From the NCBI GenBank assembly GCA_934277645.1, contig CAKQUX010000005.1, positions 1 through 64,000 of the forward strand: a stretch of 64,000 nucleotides of DNA, written 5' to 3'. The notes below the pieces were generated by a model that saw only the letters and a list, made by a program, of their open reading frames with translations, had not been told where the DNA came from and searched no databases. The position numbers and the translations under genes are program-made. Position 1 is the first letter of the stretch; each line of letters opens with the position of its first letter. This document shows, one piece after another, positions 33,846 through 41,548 of this stretch. The stretch comes from an uncultured Clostridia bacterium. Lineage in GTDB: Bacteria > Bacillota > Clostridia > Christensenellales > CAG-917.

Positions 33846-34580
33846 ATGAAGAAATTAAGCGAAAACGCAAAACTCAATTTAAACAAAACGGCTTTTTGGC
33901 TGTCGGCAATTTTTTCGGCTATATTCGCCCTTGCGTGTCTGTTGTTTTTTATTTACACCATAACACTCACCGTCGCGACCAAATCCGCCGTATACTTTTT
34001 CTTTACTTTCGGTCTTACCGCCCTTTCGGCTGAATTTTCACTACTGCTCTTTTACGTTGCTTTTATAACCGTTTTGCCTAAAACGGGAAAAACATACGAC
34101 AAACTGCAATCGATAAGCGGCGGACTAAACGTCGCAAAAATAACGCTCGCCGTTTGCGCCGCCGTGTTTTTTATAATATTTGCCGCCGTCGGAAAAACAA
34201 GCGGTTTAAAAACAGAAAAAAACGACTATTTAATTAGCAACGGCTATTATGCAGAAGCAAAAAAAATGGAAATCGGCATCTTCGAAGACTTCGACAAAAT
34301 CGTTATCGATATGCCGTCTAAAAACGTCGTAATAAAAAGAACCTCTTCGTCAAACGTTTCAATCAAATATTATGACGCATACGAAGGACAAGTCAAAATC
34401 GTCGCAAAAGACGGCAAACTTTCATTAACCGAAAAGGCAGACCCGAAGCCGAAAACGGCGTTAAACAATATGTGTTTCTTCTTGTTCGACGAAACGGCAA
34501 ACGAAAAACAAATTGTAGTTTTCATTCCCGAAAACCTTAACGTGTCAATCGAGGGACGTTTCGTTGTAGCAAAAAACTAA
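33846..34580 (+). CDS. Membrane protein with C-terminal beta-rich domain
   Basis: 244 residues from the ATG at 33846 (an upstream ATG at 33819 would add nine). Four spans lie at about 15-45, 50-80 and 95-120 with charged loops, followed by an extracytoplasmic or cytoplasmic beta-rich part (about 140-244): FDKIVIDMPSKNVVIKRTSS and QVKIVAKDGKLSLTEK, reminiscent of the putative adhesin DUF4097 repeats that sit in operons with membrane regulators. No ribosome site is clear at either start. TTGACA at 33811 with TTAAAT at 33834 might drive it, which would make the message nearly leaderless. Function unknown. Confidence 0.7.
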   Translation: MKKLSENAKLNLNKTAFWLSAIFSAIFALACLLFFIYTITLTVATKSAVYFFFTFGLTALSAEFSLLLFYVAFITVLPKTGKTYDKLQSISGGLNVAKITLAVCAAVFFIIFAAVGKTSGLKTEKNDYLISNGYYAEAKKMEIGIFEDFDKIVIDMPSKNVVIKRTSSSNVSIKYYDAYEGQVKIVAKDGKLSLTEKADPKPKTALNNMCFFLFDETANEKQIVVFIPENLNVSIEGRFVVAKN

Positions 34581-34622
34581 TCGGCTATTTAAACAAAATT
34601 AAATCATAATTGTTAAAATTGC

Positions 34623-34651
34623 TTGCTAAACGGTCTGCAATATGTTATATT
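34623..34651 (+). promoter_or_regulatory. Promoter of tRNA-Leu(CAA)
   Basis: TTGCTA (34623-34628), 17 bases, TATATT (34646-34651). Transcription would start about 7 bases before the tRNA. Confidence 0.7.
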
Positions 34652-34664
34652 TATACACGGTTCC

Positions 34665-34751
34665 GCCGGTGTGGTGAAATTGGCAGACGCACTGGACTCA
34701 AAATCCAGCGGTAGTGATACCGTGCCGGTTCAAGTCCGGCCGCCGGCACCA
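34665..34751 (+). tRNA. tRNA-Leu, anticodon CAA
   Basis: GCCGGTG pairs with CGCCGGC (one G-U), followed by A and an encoded CCA. The anticodon arm is CTGGA, CTCAAAA, TCCAG, giving CAA for the UUG codon. The long variable arm (GCGGTAGTGATACCGT region) marks the leucine class; 87 nt. Confidence 0.97.
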
Positions 34752-34753
34752 AC

Positions 34754-34794
34754 AAAAGAACTCAATGCAAAGCATTGAGTTCTTTTATTTTAAT
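34754..34794 (+). terminator. Intrinsic terminator of tRNA-Leu(CAA)
   Basis: AAAAGAACTCAATGC, AAA, GCATTGAGTTCTTTT: a perfect 15-bp stem followed by ATTTTAATTTT. The 250 bases beyond it to 35051 are AT-rich with runs of TTTATTTTAT and CCTATC at 34803 and 34848, and hold no gene. Confidence 0.9.
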
Positions 34795-35051
34795 TTTATT
34801 TTCCTATCTATTTATTTTATTATATTTATTTTATTCTCCTATCCTTTTTATCGATTTATTTTGTTATCGACCTTTAAATCTATTTGTTTTTTGTTATCAC
34901 TTTTACGGCGGTTCGAATGCGACCGAAAAACTCACTCTAAGACTTTTATATAACTTAAAAGTAATAGTTTTAACTTAAAATCAACTATATTAAAAACTAT
35001 ACATCAAATCGGTGCAAACTTAACGTTTGCTTTGGAAATCAATGCAAACTA

Positions 35052-35798
35052 TTATCTCACACAAACGCTTTTACAAACGATAGTCTTTTGCCACAAAATC
35101 GAATTTTCATAAGCGTCTAAGTTTTCAAACAATAAGTGAAGCTCAAACTTCCTCTCGTCATCAGTATAAAGTTCGATTGCTTTAAGGACGGTTACGCCTG
35201 AATATTGATTGTCTTTGTCCCATTTTTCGACAATTCCGTCATCGCCTTGTACGTTTTCGACGCCAACGGCCAAAAGCGCCGTATTCTTGAATTTTACGCA
35301 ATATTCATCATTTATCGCAACGACGCTGTCAATAGGCGTTTCCTTAAAATCGTCGAAATCGATTTCATACGGCAGACAATCGGCTGCACACTCCGTGAAA
35401 TAATCGGCTTTTTTAACGATGTCTTCGAGCTTTAATCTCTCGTCCGTCGCATAGCTTTCGACAATCGCTTTATCAGACGGCAGAACGTAACCAAGCGGAA
35501 TTATCGCAACGTTTTGCAATTTATCCTTGATATCTTGCGGCAATTCTTCGATAAGTTTTTTGTTCTGCTCGTACACGCTGTCAAACAATGCCGAAAAATA
35601 TTCGCTGTCAAACGAATCGTTTTCACTTGCATTATAAAGATGCAAATTTTCACGCTTTAAAAACAGATTTTTTTGCTTGTCATACAATTTTTCAAAATCG
35701 AATTTTTCGTTTTCGAGAAAGTTGTCAATCGGCGTTGCTTTAAAAATGATTTGAATTCGTTTTAAATCCCTTACCCATTCCTTCGTTAAGTATCTCAT
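35052..35798 (-). CDS. Conserved-type hypothetical protein (possibly DUF4085)
   Basis: 248 residues, soluble, acidic, with no signal or span. It opens MRYLTKEWVRDLKRIQI, which recalls the start of the DUF4085 family of Bacillota (MKY-TKEWY type), but I cannot confirm this. The middle has helical KKLIEELPQDIKDKLQNV and the C-terminal half a strand-rich part ending FELHLLFENLDAYENSILWQ. Monocistronic with an AGGAGA ribosome site. It is convergent with the tRNA and divergent from the XRE regulator; no functional clue from neighbours. Confidence 0.7.
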   Translation of the reverse strand: MRYLTKEWVRDLKRIQIIFKATPIDNFLENEKFDFEKLYDKQKNLFLKRENLHLYNASENDSFDSEYFSALFDSVYEQNKKLIEELPQDIKDKLQNVAIIPLGYVLPSDKAIVESYATDERLKLEDIVKKADYFTECAADCLPYEIDFDDFKETPIDSVVAINDEYCVKFKNTALLAVGVENVQGDDGIVEKWDKDNQYSGVTVLKAIELYTDDERKFELHLLFENLDAYENSILWQKTIVCKSVCVR

Positions 35799-35943
35799 TG
35801 TTTTCTCCTAAGTTTATATAAATTTTTGTTTTACTTTTATGTATGTAGCTTTTTATGTTCCGCGCCGCCAAAATTCTAATCTTATGTGTATATGTTCGGT
35901 CGGTTTTGAACACCCTATTTAACGGTATGTAATCATATACTTA

Positions 35944-35974
35944 AAGGGGTGTCGATAACCGACAAATCACCCTT
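35944..35974. promoter_or_regulatory. Imperfect inverted repeat before the double-XRE gene
   Basis: AAGGGGTG (35944-35951) and CACCCTT (35968-35974) are inverted copies with one bulged base, and TCG/CGA lies inside. It sits 20 bases before the ATG, where an autoregulatory operator or mRNA hairpin is plausible. Confidence 0.4.
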
Positions 35975-35994
35975 ACATAAGAAAAGAGGCGAAT

Positions 35995-36444
35995 ATGGCT
36001 GTATCAACAACTTTCCAGACGAGATTGTGTAATTTAGTAGACGAATCCGATTATACCAGAACGGAACTTCGCGAACTGCTTAAAATCAGTTCTACGTCTT
36101 TTACCAACGCATTGATTTACGGAATAATCCCTACTCCGAAAACCTTAATCAAACTCGCCGACTTTTTTGACGTTTCGCTCTCCTTTCTTTTAGGCAAAGT
36201 CGATTCGGACAATTTTATCAAATCAAACTTAAATCAAAATTTTTGCGACCGCCTCACCTTGCTTCTTGACGAAAACGGCATTTCACGCTACAAACTTGCG
36301 CAAGACTGTCTTTTTGACAAAAGCCTAATCTCAAGATGGTTCACAAAAGGATATCTGCCGTCGCTCGACATACTTGAAATTCTTTCAAACTATTTTGGCG
36401 TGTCCACCGACTATTTACTAGGCAGGTCAGATTTTAAAAACTAA
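35995..36444 (+). CDS. Transcriptional regulator with two XRE helix-turn-helix domains
   Basis: 149 residues consisting almost wholly of two HTH_3 domains: about 8-65 (TRTELRELLKISSTSFTNAL, LADFFDVSLSFLLGK) and about 79-144 (ISRYKLAQDCLFDKSLISRW, LSNYFGVSTDYLLGRSD). Each ends with the usual DYLLGR-type capping segment. No ligand domain. One protein could thus bind as a pseudo-dimer. AGAGG ribosome site. Targets unknown; the inverted repeat at 35944-35974 is a candidate autoregulation site. Confidence 0.88.
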   Translation: MAVSTTFQTRLCNLVDESDYTRTELRELLKISSTSFTNALIYGIIPTPKTLIKLADFFDVSLSFLLGKVDSDNFIKSNLNQNFCDRLTLLLDENGISRYKLAQDCLFDKSLISRWFTKGYLPSLDILEILSNYFGVSTDYLLGRSDFKN

Positions 36445-36764
36445 CCTCTTCTGTCTTTACGCAATTATTATAACAAATCGTTAAGGCGGCGTAAACCGAT
36501 TAAACACCTATCTTTTGTCGAAAAAAAATATATATTGTCAATTATAGTCATTTCGCTTTTACAATAAATAATAAACTTCTTAAATTTGCACAAAATTTAA
36601 TTATAAAATTTAAAAATCAAACCATCTGTTTTAAAATTGAAACCATTTGTGGATTATTCAAAAATTAAAGCCGTCCATATAGACGGCTTAAAACTATTCT
36701 AAACAAAGTGTATTATAAACTTACATTAGTAAAATTCAAAATCAAATCTCTTGTCAATACTTTA
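36445..36764. other. Gene-free AT-rich spacer
   Basis: 320 bases between the convergent XRE and coaE genes. It holds the terminator at 36661-36689 and an imperfect direct repeat, AATCAAACCATCTG and ATTGAAACCATTTG, near 36615-36652. Nothing else seen. Confidence 0.5.
36661..36689 (-). terminator. Intrinsic terminator of coaE
   Basis: AAGCCGTC, 6-base loop, GACGGCTT, then TAATTTTT on the minus strand: an 8-bp perfect stem about 75 bases after coaE. Confidence 0.7.
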
Positions 36765-37340
36765 CTATTTTTTAGATTCGGAAAACAAATAATCACATAT
36801 TTCTTTGATGTTTTTTTCCAATTCGTCCTTAGTGCCGTTGTTGTCGAGTATGATTGTGGAAACCGCTTTAAGTTCCTTATCGGATTTTTGCGAACGCATA
36901 ATTTTTAACGCCATTCTACCCGTAAGTCCTGCTCGATTGGCAAGACGTTTTAAGCGTCTGCGTTTTGACGCTTGAACGAAAATGATTTCATCGAAACACT
37001 CTCGCATATTGGCTTCCAAAAGAAGCGGAACTTCAACGAAAAGCGGATCTTTAGGTATTTGTTCGATACGCATTTTGATAATCGGATGCGATATAGAATT
37101 GAGCATATAGCGTTTTGATTTGTCTTCAAAAATTTGGGCGCGTAGTTTTGCTTTATCGATAGAACCGTCGGCTAACTGAACGTCCGGAAAGGCGGCAACC
37201 AAAAGGCGAATATATTTTTCGTCGTGAAACAATTCGGCATTGATTTCGTCGGCCTTACAAGTGCAATAACCGAGCTTTGAAAGATAATCGATAACAGCAG
37301 ATTTGCCGCAACCGATTCCGCCGCATATTGCAATTCTCAT
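36765..37340 (-). CDS. coaE: Dephospho-CoA kinase
   Basis: Last step of CoA synthesis, phosphorylating the 3'-OH of dephospho-CoA. MRIAICGGIGCGKSAVIDYL has the P-loop (residues 7-14). CKADEINAELFH follows as the usual D-A/D-x2-V-like substrate segment, FVEVPLLLEANM matches the vPLLfE motif, and the region RRLKRLANRAGLTGRMALKIMRSQ is the lid. 191 residues, normal. Start at 37340 is an ATG with GGGGGTGG before it. Stands alone, away from coaD. Confidence 0.95.
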   Translation of the reverse strand: MRIAICGGIGCGKSAVIDYLSKLGYCTCKADEINAELFHDEKYIRLLVAAFPDVQLADGSIDKAKLRAQIFEDKSKRYMLNSISHPIIKMRIEQIPKDPLFVEVPLLLEANMRECFDEIIFVQASKRRRLKRLANRAGLTGRMALKIMRSQKSDKELKAVSTIILDNNGTKDELEKNIKEICDYLFSESKK

Positions 37341-37425
37341 AACTACCACCCCCTTAATTTAATTTTAGCACAACGAAATTAAAAAGCAATAGTCGCCTGA
37401 AATTTTTCGACATTTTTTGAGCGTT

Positions 37426-38265
37426 TTAAAGTCTATTTTTCAATAATTGAGGCAAATCGTTTAAAATTTTTGCAAGTTCGTCCAAATCGAACGACGGAAC
37501 GTAGTCTTCGATTCCGCTCTCCAAGTCTTGCGAGAAACCTTTGCTAAGCCCTGCTTCAAAAAAAGCGTCAACCGCGGCGTCGTATTCCGCATCGGTAAGC
37601 CGCCTGCCGTACTTAGTACCTGAAACAGCCGCTGTCGGAAAATACTGCGCCATCACGGATACAAGCATATCCTTATCGATTTGAGCGATTTTTTTAAATA
37701 CGCCGACCGTATTCGAATACTCATCAGGCAAAACCAAATGCCTTACCACAACGCCTTTTTTTATCATATCGCCGTCGAAAACGTCTTTCGGCTGTTGTCT
37801 TTTCATTTCGGAAATCGCATCGAATGCGACGGCAGAATAATTTTTGGCATTACTGAGTCTCATTGCCAAATCGTCGTCGCTATATTTAAAATCAGGCAAA
37901 TACACGTCAACCAAACCGTCCAAAATTTTTAGCGTTTCTACCGTTTCGTAACTTGAAGTGTTGTAAACAACGGGAATGTTAAGTCCGTCGATTTTCGCAC
38001 GCTCCAAAGCCGACGCAATGCTTTTGACGTATAGCGACGGAGTAACGAGATTTATGTTTTCAGCGCCGATACTTTGCAAATATAGCATCAAATCTTTAAG
38101 GGTGCCGATTGAAACGTCGATACCTTTTTTGCCGTGCGAAATTTCGTAATTCTGGCAAAAAACGCATTTTAAATTGCAACCCGAAAAAAATATCGTTCCG
38201 CTGCCGTTTTTGCCCGAAATAATCGGCTCTTCATAGTTATGCAATCCGACTCTTGCTATTTTCAT
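37426..38265 (-). CDS. Radical SAM protein (pyruvate-formate-lyase-activator-like)
   Basis: 279 residues. FSGCNLKCVFCQNYEIS has the CxxxCxxC cluster motif (C30, C34, C37) followed by QN, characteristic of the PflA-like subgroup typified by TM0094-type proteins rather than true PFL activases. LDGLVDVYLPDFKYSDD and VVRHLVLPDEYSN are further conserved blocks. Binds [4Fe-4S] and SAM; the substrate is unknown. No glycyl radical enzyme lies nearby. It overlaps dtd by four bases, and is the last gene of rlmL-like - dtd - radical SAM. Confidence 0.87.
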   Translation of the reverse strand: MKIARVGLHNYEEPIISGKNGSGTIFFSGCNLKCVFCQNYEISHGKKGIDVSIGTLKDLMLYLQSIGAENINLVTPSLYVKSIASALERAKIDGLNIPVVYNTSSYETVETLKILDGLVDVYLPDFKYSDDDLAMRLSNAKNYSAVAFDAISEMKRQQPKDVFDGDMIKKGVVVRHLVLPDEYSNTVGVFKKIAQIDKDMLVSVMAQYFPTAAVSGTKYGRRLTDAEYDAAVDAFFEAGLSKGFSQDLESGIEDYVPSFDLDELAKILNDLPQLLKNRL

Positions 38266-38714
38266 AAAGTCTTTTCCAATATCAAAGTGAACGGTCCGTC
38301 ATTTGTTTGACAAATCGTCATATCCGCGCCGAACACGCCGAATGCCGTTTTGTAGCCGTACGCATTTTTAAACTTTTCGCCAAACTCATCAAACATTGCC
38401 TTTGCTTCGTCCCATTTCATAGCCGTTATAAAACTCGGGCGATTGCCGTGCGAAGCGTCGCCTGCAAGCGTAAACTGCGACACAAGCAAAAACTCACCTT
38501 TAACGTCGTTAGCGGACAAGTTAGTCTTCCCGTTTTCGTCTTCAAAAATTCTAAGGTTTATGAGTTTGGTGGTTGCCCAATCGAAAAGCTCTTTTTTGCC
38601 CGAATCGGACTCGGTAAAGCAGACGTACGCAACAATGCCTTTTCCGATTTCAGACACGACTTTTCCGTCAACGCTAAGATTTGCGCCCTTAACTCTCTGT
38701 ACTACTATTTTCAT
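38262..38714 (-). CDS. dtd: D-aminoacyl-tRNA deacylase
   Basis: Removes D-amino acids from mischarged tRNA. The DTD fold opens MKIVVQRVKGANLSVDGKVV; FLLVSQFTLAGDASHGNRPSF carries the S-Q-F-T active-site motif, and NDGPFTLILE is the NxGP cross-subunit motif that gives chiral selectivity (Phe where Val is most common). 150 residues. Overlaps the upstream methyltransferase by 26 bases. Confidence 0.95.
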   Translation of the reverse strand: MKIVVQRVKGANLSVDGKVVSEIGKGIVAYVCFTESDSGKKELFDWATTKLINLRIFEDENGKTNLSANDVKGEFLLVSQFTLAGDASHGNRPSFITAMKWDEAKAMFDEFGEKFKNAYGYKTAFGVFGADMTICQTNDGPFTLILEKTL

Positions 38715-39858
38715 TTCTTTTCCTCGGCGGCGCGCCTAAAAAACTGAACAACCTACATTCGAGTTCGCTGTTGTAAAGTTTTCTCGTTTTGTCCGCTTTC
38801 CTTCCGAAATATTTTTCAAAACTCATAACCGTTGTAACGACGTAGCAAGACCATTCGTCAAGCGATTTAAACATTTTTCCAAAATCGCGATAAAGCTCTT
38901 TAAGCTCGCTGCCACCCGAAAGTCTTTCTCCGTACGGCGGATTTGCCACCATAATGCCGTGTGCGTATCGTGAAGATATGTTTCTCATATCCTTTGTTTC
39001 AAAGTGGATATAATCTTTTACGCCTGCATTTTTTGCGTGTTCGTTCGCAAGTTTTATCGCTCTGCCGTCGATGTCAAAACCCGAAATTCTGAGGTCGGCG
39101 TTTTGTATTATTTTACTTTCATACTCATCTTTGACTTGCGGCATAACCGTAGGAGCGTTTGAAAACTTTTCAAACGCAAAATTGCGCAACATTCCGCTTG
39201 GCGTATTCGTTGCAATTAAAGCGGCCTCGATAGGAAAAGTACCCGAACCGCAAAAAGGGTCGATTAACGCTCTGTCCGCTTTGAAATACGAATTGAGAAT
39301 TATAGCCGCAGCCATAGTTTCACGCATTGGCGCTATCCAGACTTTCGTTCTGTAACCACGCTTATGCAATCCGTCGCCCGACGTATCGAGCCCGATTGTG
39401 ACTTCATCTTCACAGATAGAAACTTCAAAACGATATTCTTCGCCGCTTTCGGGAAGCGTTTTAAGCCGCAGTGTGTCCTGCATTTTCTTTACAATCGCTT
39501 TTTTTGTTATGCTTTGTATACTGCTAAGCGCAAACAACTTGCTCTTAACCGATTTAGCCGTCACCACGATTTTACTGTCACTAAGCAAAACGTCCTGCCA
39601 CCTTACGGAATAAACGCCGTCAAACAGTTCGTCAAACGTTTCGGCTTTGAATTTCGCAACGACAATACGCACCCTGTTTGCAGTGCGTAAGTTCAGGTTT
39701 AAAACGGCAACGTCTTTCATATTGCCGTCAAAGACAAGCCTTCCGCCGATTGCAGGAATATCTCCGTAACCGAGCCTATAAAGCTCTCTTTTCGTTATCG
39801 CCTCTATTCCGCTTGCGGTTGAAACGCTGATTTTAAATTGTCCGTCAAAAATGCTCAT
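38689..39858 (-). CDS. THUMP-domain class I RNA methyltransferase (RlmL/YpsC-like)
   Basis: 389 residues. N-terminal ferredoxin-like and THUMP region (about 1-155, STASGIEAITKRELYRLGY, FALSSIQSITKKAIVKKM), then a Rossmann methyltransferase with LIDPFCGSGTFPIEAALIA as SAM motif I, GFDIDGRAIKLANEHAKNAG as motif II, and MVANPPYGERL as the NPPY catalytic motif for N2-guanine methylation. Likely modifies 23S rRNA at the site equivalent to G2445. Start at 39858 ATG; the preceding TTG two codons up is unlikely. A terminator hairpin lies immediately upstream. Confidence 0.9.
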   Translation of the reverse strand: MSIFDGQFKISVSTASGIEAITKRELYRLGYGDIPAIGGRLVFDGNMKDVAVLNLNLRTANRVRIVVAKFKAETFDELFDGVYSVRWQDVLLSDSKIVVTAKSVKSKLFALSSIQSITKKAIVKKMQDTLRLKTLPESGEEYRFEVSICEDEVTIGLDTSGDGLHKRGYRTKVWIAPMRETMAAAIILNSYFKADRALIDPFCGSGTFPIEAALIATNTPSGMLRNFAFEKFSNAPTVMPQVKDEYESKIIQNADLRISGFDIDGRAIKLANEHAKNAGVKDYIHFETKDMRNISSRYAHGIMVANPPYGERLSGGSELKELYRDFGKMFKSLDEWSCYVVTTVMSFEKYFGRKADKTRKLYNSELECRLFSFLGAPPRKRNENSSTES

Positions 39859-39862
39859 ACAC

Positions 39863-39891
39863 AAAAAATAAACGGAAATTTCTTTCCGCTT
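39863..39891 (-). terminator. Hairpin with T-run between mogA and the THUMP methyltransferase
   Basis: On the minus strand AAGCGGAAA, GAAA loop, TTTCCGTTT (one G-U), then ATTTTTT. It begins 6 bases after the mogA stop and ends only 5 bases before the next ATG, leaving no room for a separate promoter and ribosome site. Confidence 0.65.
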
Positions 39892-39896
39892 AAAAA

Positions 39897-40373
39897 CTAA
39901 TCTTCGCTTCCGAGTAAAACGTCAAGTCCGTACCCGACAGCTCCCAATATTACGTCAAGGGCTTCCTTTATTGCCTTTTCGTTTGCAGGCAAATTTATGA
40001 TAAGCGAATCACCCCTAAGGCCCGAGACCGCTCTTGAAAGCATAGCTTTGTCCGTAAATTCAAGGCTGTACGTTCTTATCGCTTCGACAATTCCCATTGC
40101 TTCACGTTCCAAGCAATTTTTCGTTGCTTCGGGGGTAACGTCTCGATGTGAAAATCCCGTTCCGCCTGTGGTTAATATAAGCGGCGCTTTGAGATTGTCG
40201 GCGCAATGCTTAATTGCTTCTTCAATCATTTCCTTTTCATTCGGAACGACGATTTTTCCTTCGATAGCGTATCCGTTGCGTAGTAGCGTCTTTTTGATAA
40301 CTTCACTGCTGCGGTCTTCGCACTCGCCGCGGAAGCATTTATCACTGATTACGATAATACAAACTTTTCTCAT
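39897..40373 (-). CDS. MogA/MoaB-family molybdopterin protein
   Basis: 158 residues. The MoCF_biosynth fold shows in KVCIIVISDKCFRGECEDRS, PLILTTGGTGFSHRDVTPEAT (the TTGGTG and D-x-T-P motifs bind the pterin and AMP) and LPANEKAIKEALDVIL. Adenylylates molybdopterin ahead of metal insertion. Start at 40373 follows AGGAG by seven bases. No other molybdenum cofactor gene is in the window. Confidence 0.9.
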   Translation of the reverse strand: MRKVCIIVISDKCFRGECEDRSSEVIKKTLLRNGYAIEGKIVVPNEKEMIEEAIKHCADNLKAPLILTTGGTGFSHRDVTPEATKNCLEREAMGIVEAIRTYSLEFTDKAMLSRAVSGLRGDSLIINLPANEKAIKEALDVILGAVGYGLDVLLGSED

Positions 40374-40474
40374 TTGTTTTCTCCTGTTCACATATTATTT
40401 TAACACGGATTTGCGTTTTATCAAGCATTTTTTTATCACTAACCGAATTGGCAAAAATTTCGGACACAATGCAG

Positions 40475-40502
40475 TTGCTTTTTTGATATTTTCGGCTATA
40501 AT
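40475..40502 (+). promoter_or_regulatory. Promoter of ssrA
   Basis: TTGCTT (40475-40480), 16 bases, TATAAT (40497-40502), with tmRNA starting at 40521. Confidence 0.65.
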
Positions 40503-40520
40503 AATATCGTAATATCTCGT

Positions 40521-40881
40521 GGGGGTGTTACGGCATTCGACAGTTTGTTGCGGGTGTCAATAGCACGTCGCAGGCTCGTCTGCGTAAAAACGGAATGCAA
40601 AAATAAATGCAAACAAAAAATCTTTGAACTCGCAAGAGTTCGCTCTTGCTGCTTAATTTTACGCGGCATGTCGACCTGTGGTTTTCTGTTCCCACAGCAA
40701 TCGGCATCATAAAAACAGACAACACCGCCCTACGCTCTTAAAGGCGGTTGTCACTCAGAGCTTACCGAATCCAAGTTTGTGCTTGCACTAAGATAAGGGA
40801 AATTTCAAGCAATCACTAAGCGTGTAGAAGTTGCCATTTTATGCAGATTGGACAGGAGTTCAACTCTCCTCACCTCCACCA
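40521..40881 (+). ncRNA. ssrA: Transfer-messenger RNA (tmRNA)
   Basis: 361 nt. The 5' end GGGGGTGTTACGG pairs with the 3' CACCTCC, followed by A and CCA; GGTTCAAnTCC-type T arm is seen as GGAGTTCAACTCTCC. The internal reading frame ends FALAA then TAA; the tag is ANKKSLNSQEFALAA if resumed at the second GCA, or AKINANKKSLNSQEFALAA if at the first. Acts with SmpB (gene at 45382-45837) to rescue stalled ribosomes and tag proteins for proteolysis. Pseudoknot arms are visible around 40730-40780 (CGGCATCATAAAAACAGAC region). A duplicated 99-bp unit follows directly. Confidence 0.96.
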
Positions 40882-41079
40882 GCAACGTGACGTTGCATCC
40901 AATGCCGCGTCACAACTCTACGGAAAAGCAATCTTTATTTCCGCGTAAAGGGTGCGTATTTGTTATCGACAAGTCCACCGGCAACGTGACGTTGCATCCA
41001 ATGCCGCGTCACAACTCTACGGAAAAGCAATCTTTATTTCCGCGTAAAGGGTGCGCATTTGTTATCGACAAGTCCACCG
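40882..41079. repeat. Direct tandem repeat, 2 x 99 bp, behind tmRNA
   Basis: Units 40882-40980 and 40981-41079 differ at one base by eye (GCGTATT versus GCGCATT). Each starts with the perfect 15-base palindrome GCAACGTGACGTTGC and ends GTCCACC. The end resembles the last bases of tmRNA (CTCCACC). The region has an open frame only because 99 is a multiple of three. Confidence 0.9.
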
Positions 41080-41459
41080 TCTTTACATTGCGAAAAAACT
41101 GCAAAAACGAAAAAGCACAAGATTATTTATATCTTGTGTTTTTCTATTTGCAACATAATTCGGCTTTAAACACCGCAACAACATTTTTATTTTGCAGCTG
41201 CTATTTACCATTTTTTGCTTCTATGGGAAATCGGACTATCGAAAAATTGTTTTTTAGGAAATTTGTTTTTAGGTAAACGATGACAGCGAAAAAAGTAAAA
41301 GTGAATAAAAATCGCCGCACTATGCAAAAGGCTTTAAATTATATCTTAAACTAAAAACCGTTTGAAAATCAAAATAAAAACATTTACTTTTAAAAAGCAC
41401 CCCACTGTTGAACGTAAACTTACAACTTATGGAAGTGCTTTTTATCTTTTTTATTGTAT
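41080..41459. other. Gene-free spacer with tmRNA terminator
   Basis: About 380 bases. The terminator at 41116-41145 is the only defined element. The rest is AT-rich, with no ORF that has a ribosome site. Confidence 0.5.
41116..41145 (+). terminator. Terminator 235 bases after the tmRNA end
   Basis: CACAAGAT, TATTTAT loop, ATCTTGTG, then TTTTTCT. An 8-bp perfect stem with a T-run, the first clear terminator for ssrA transcripts. Confidence 0.75.
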
Positions 41460-41505
41460 CTTGTCAACGCTTAGCATTATGCGCTACGACAAACAGTTTG
41501 AATTT
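41460..41505 (-). repeat. Degenerate copy of the panE 3' end
   Basis: On the minus strand the last 13 codons plus stop of panE (NLKLFDDVLKAKR, then TGA) recur 85 bases further on as KFKLFVVAHNAKR, TGA. The final GCTAAGCGTTGACAAG is identical in both. Confidence 0.7.
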
Positions 41506-41548
41506 CTGCTTATGCAATAGTGGCGTTTTTCATATTTACAATGACTTG

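Noticed and set aside
40882..41079. CRISPR array
   Set aside because: Only two directly adjacent units with no spacers and no cas genes.
40848..41276. 143-codon plus-strand ORF over the tmRNA 3' end
   Set aside because: It begins inside tmRNA, repeats because the 99-bp unit is a multiple of three, and crosses the terminator. No ribosome site.
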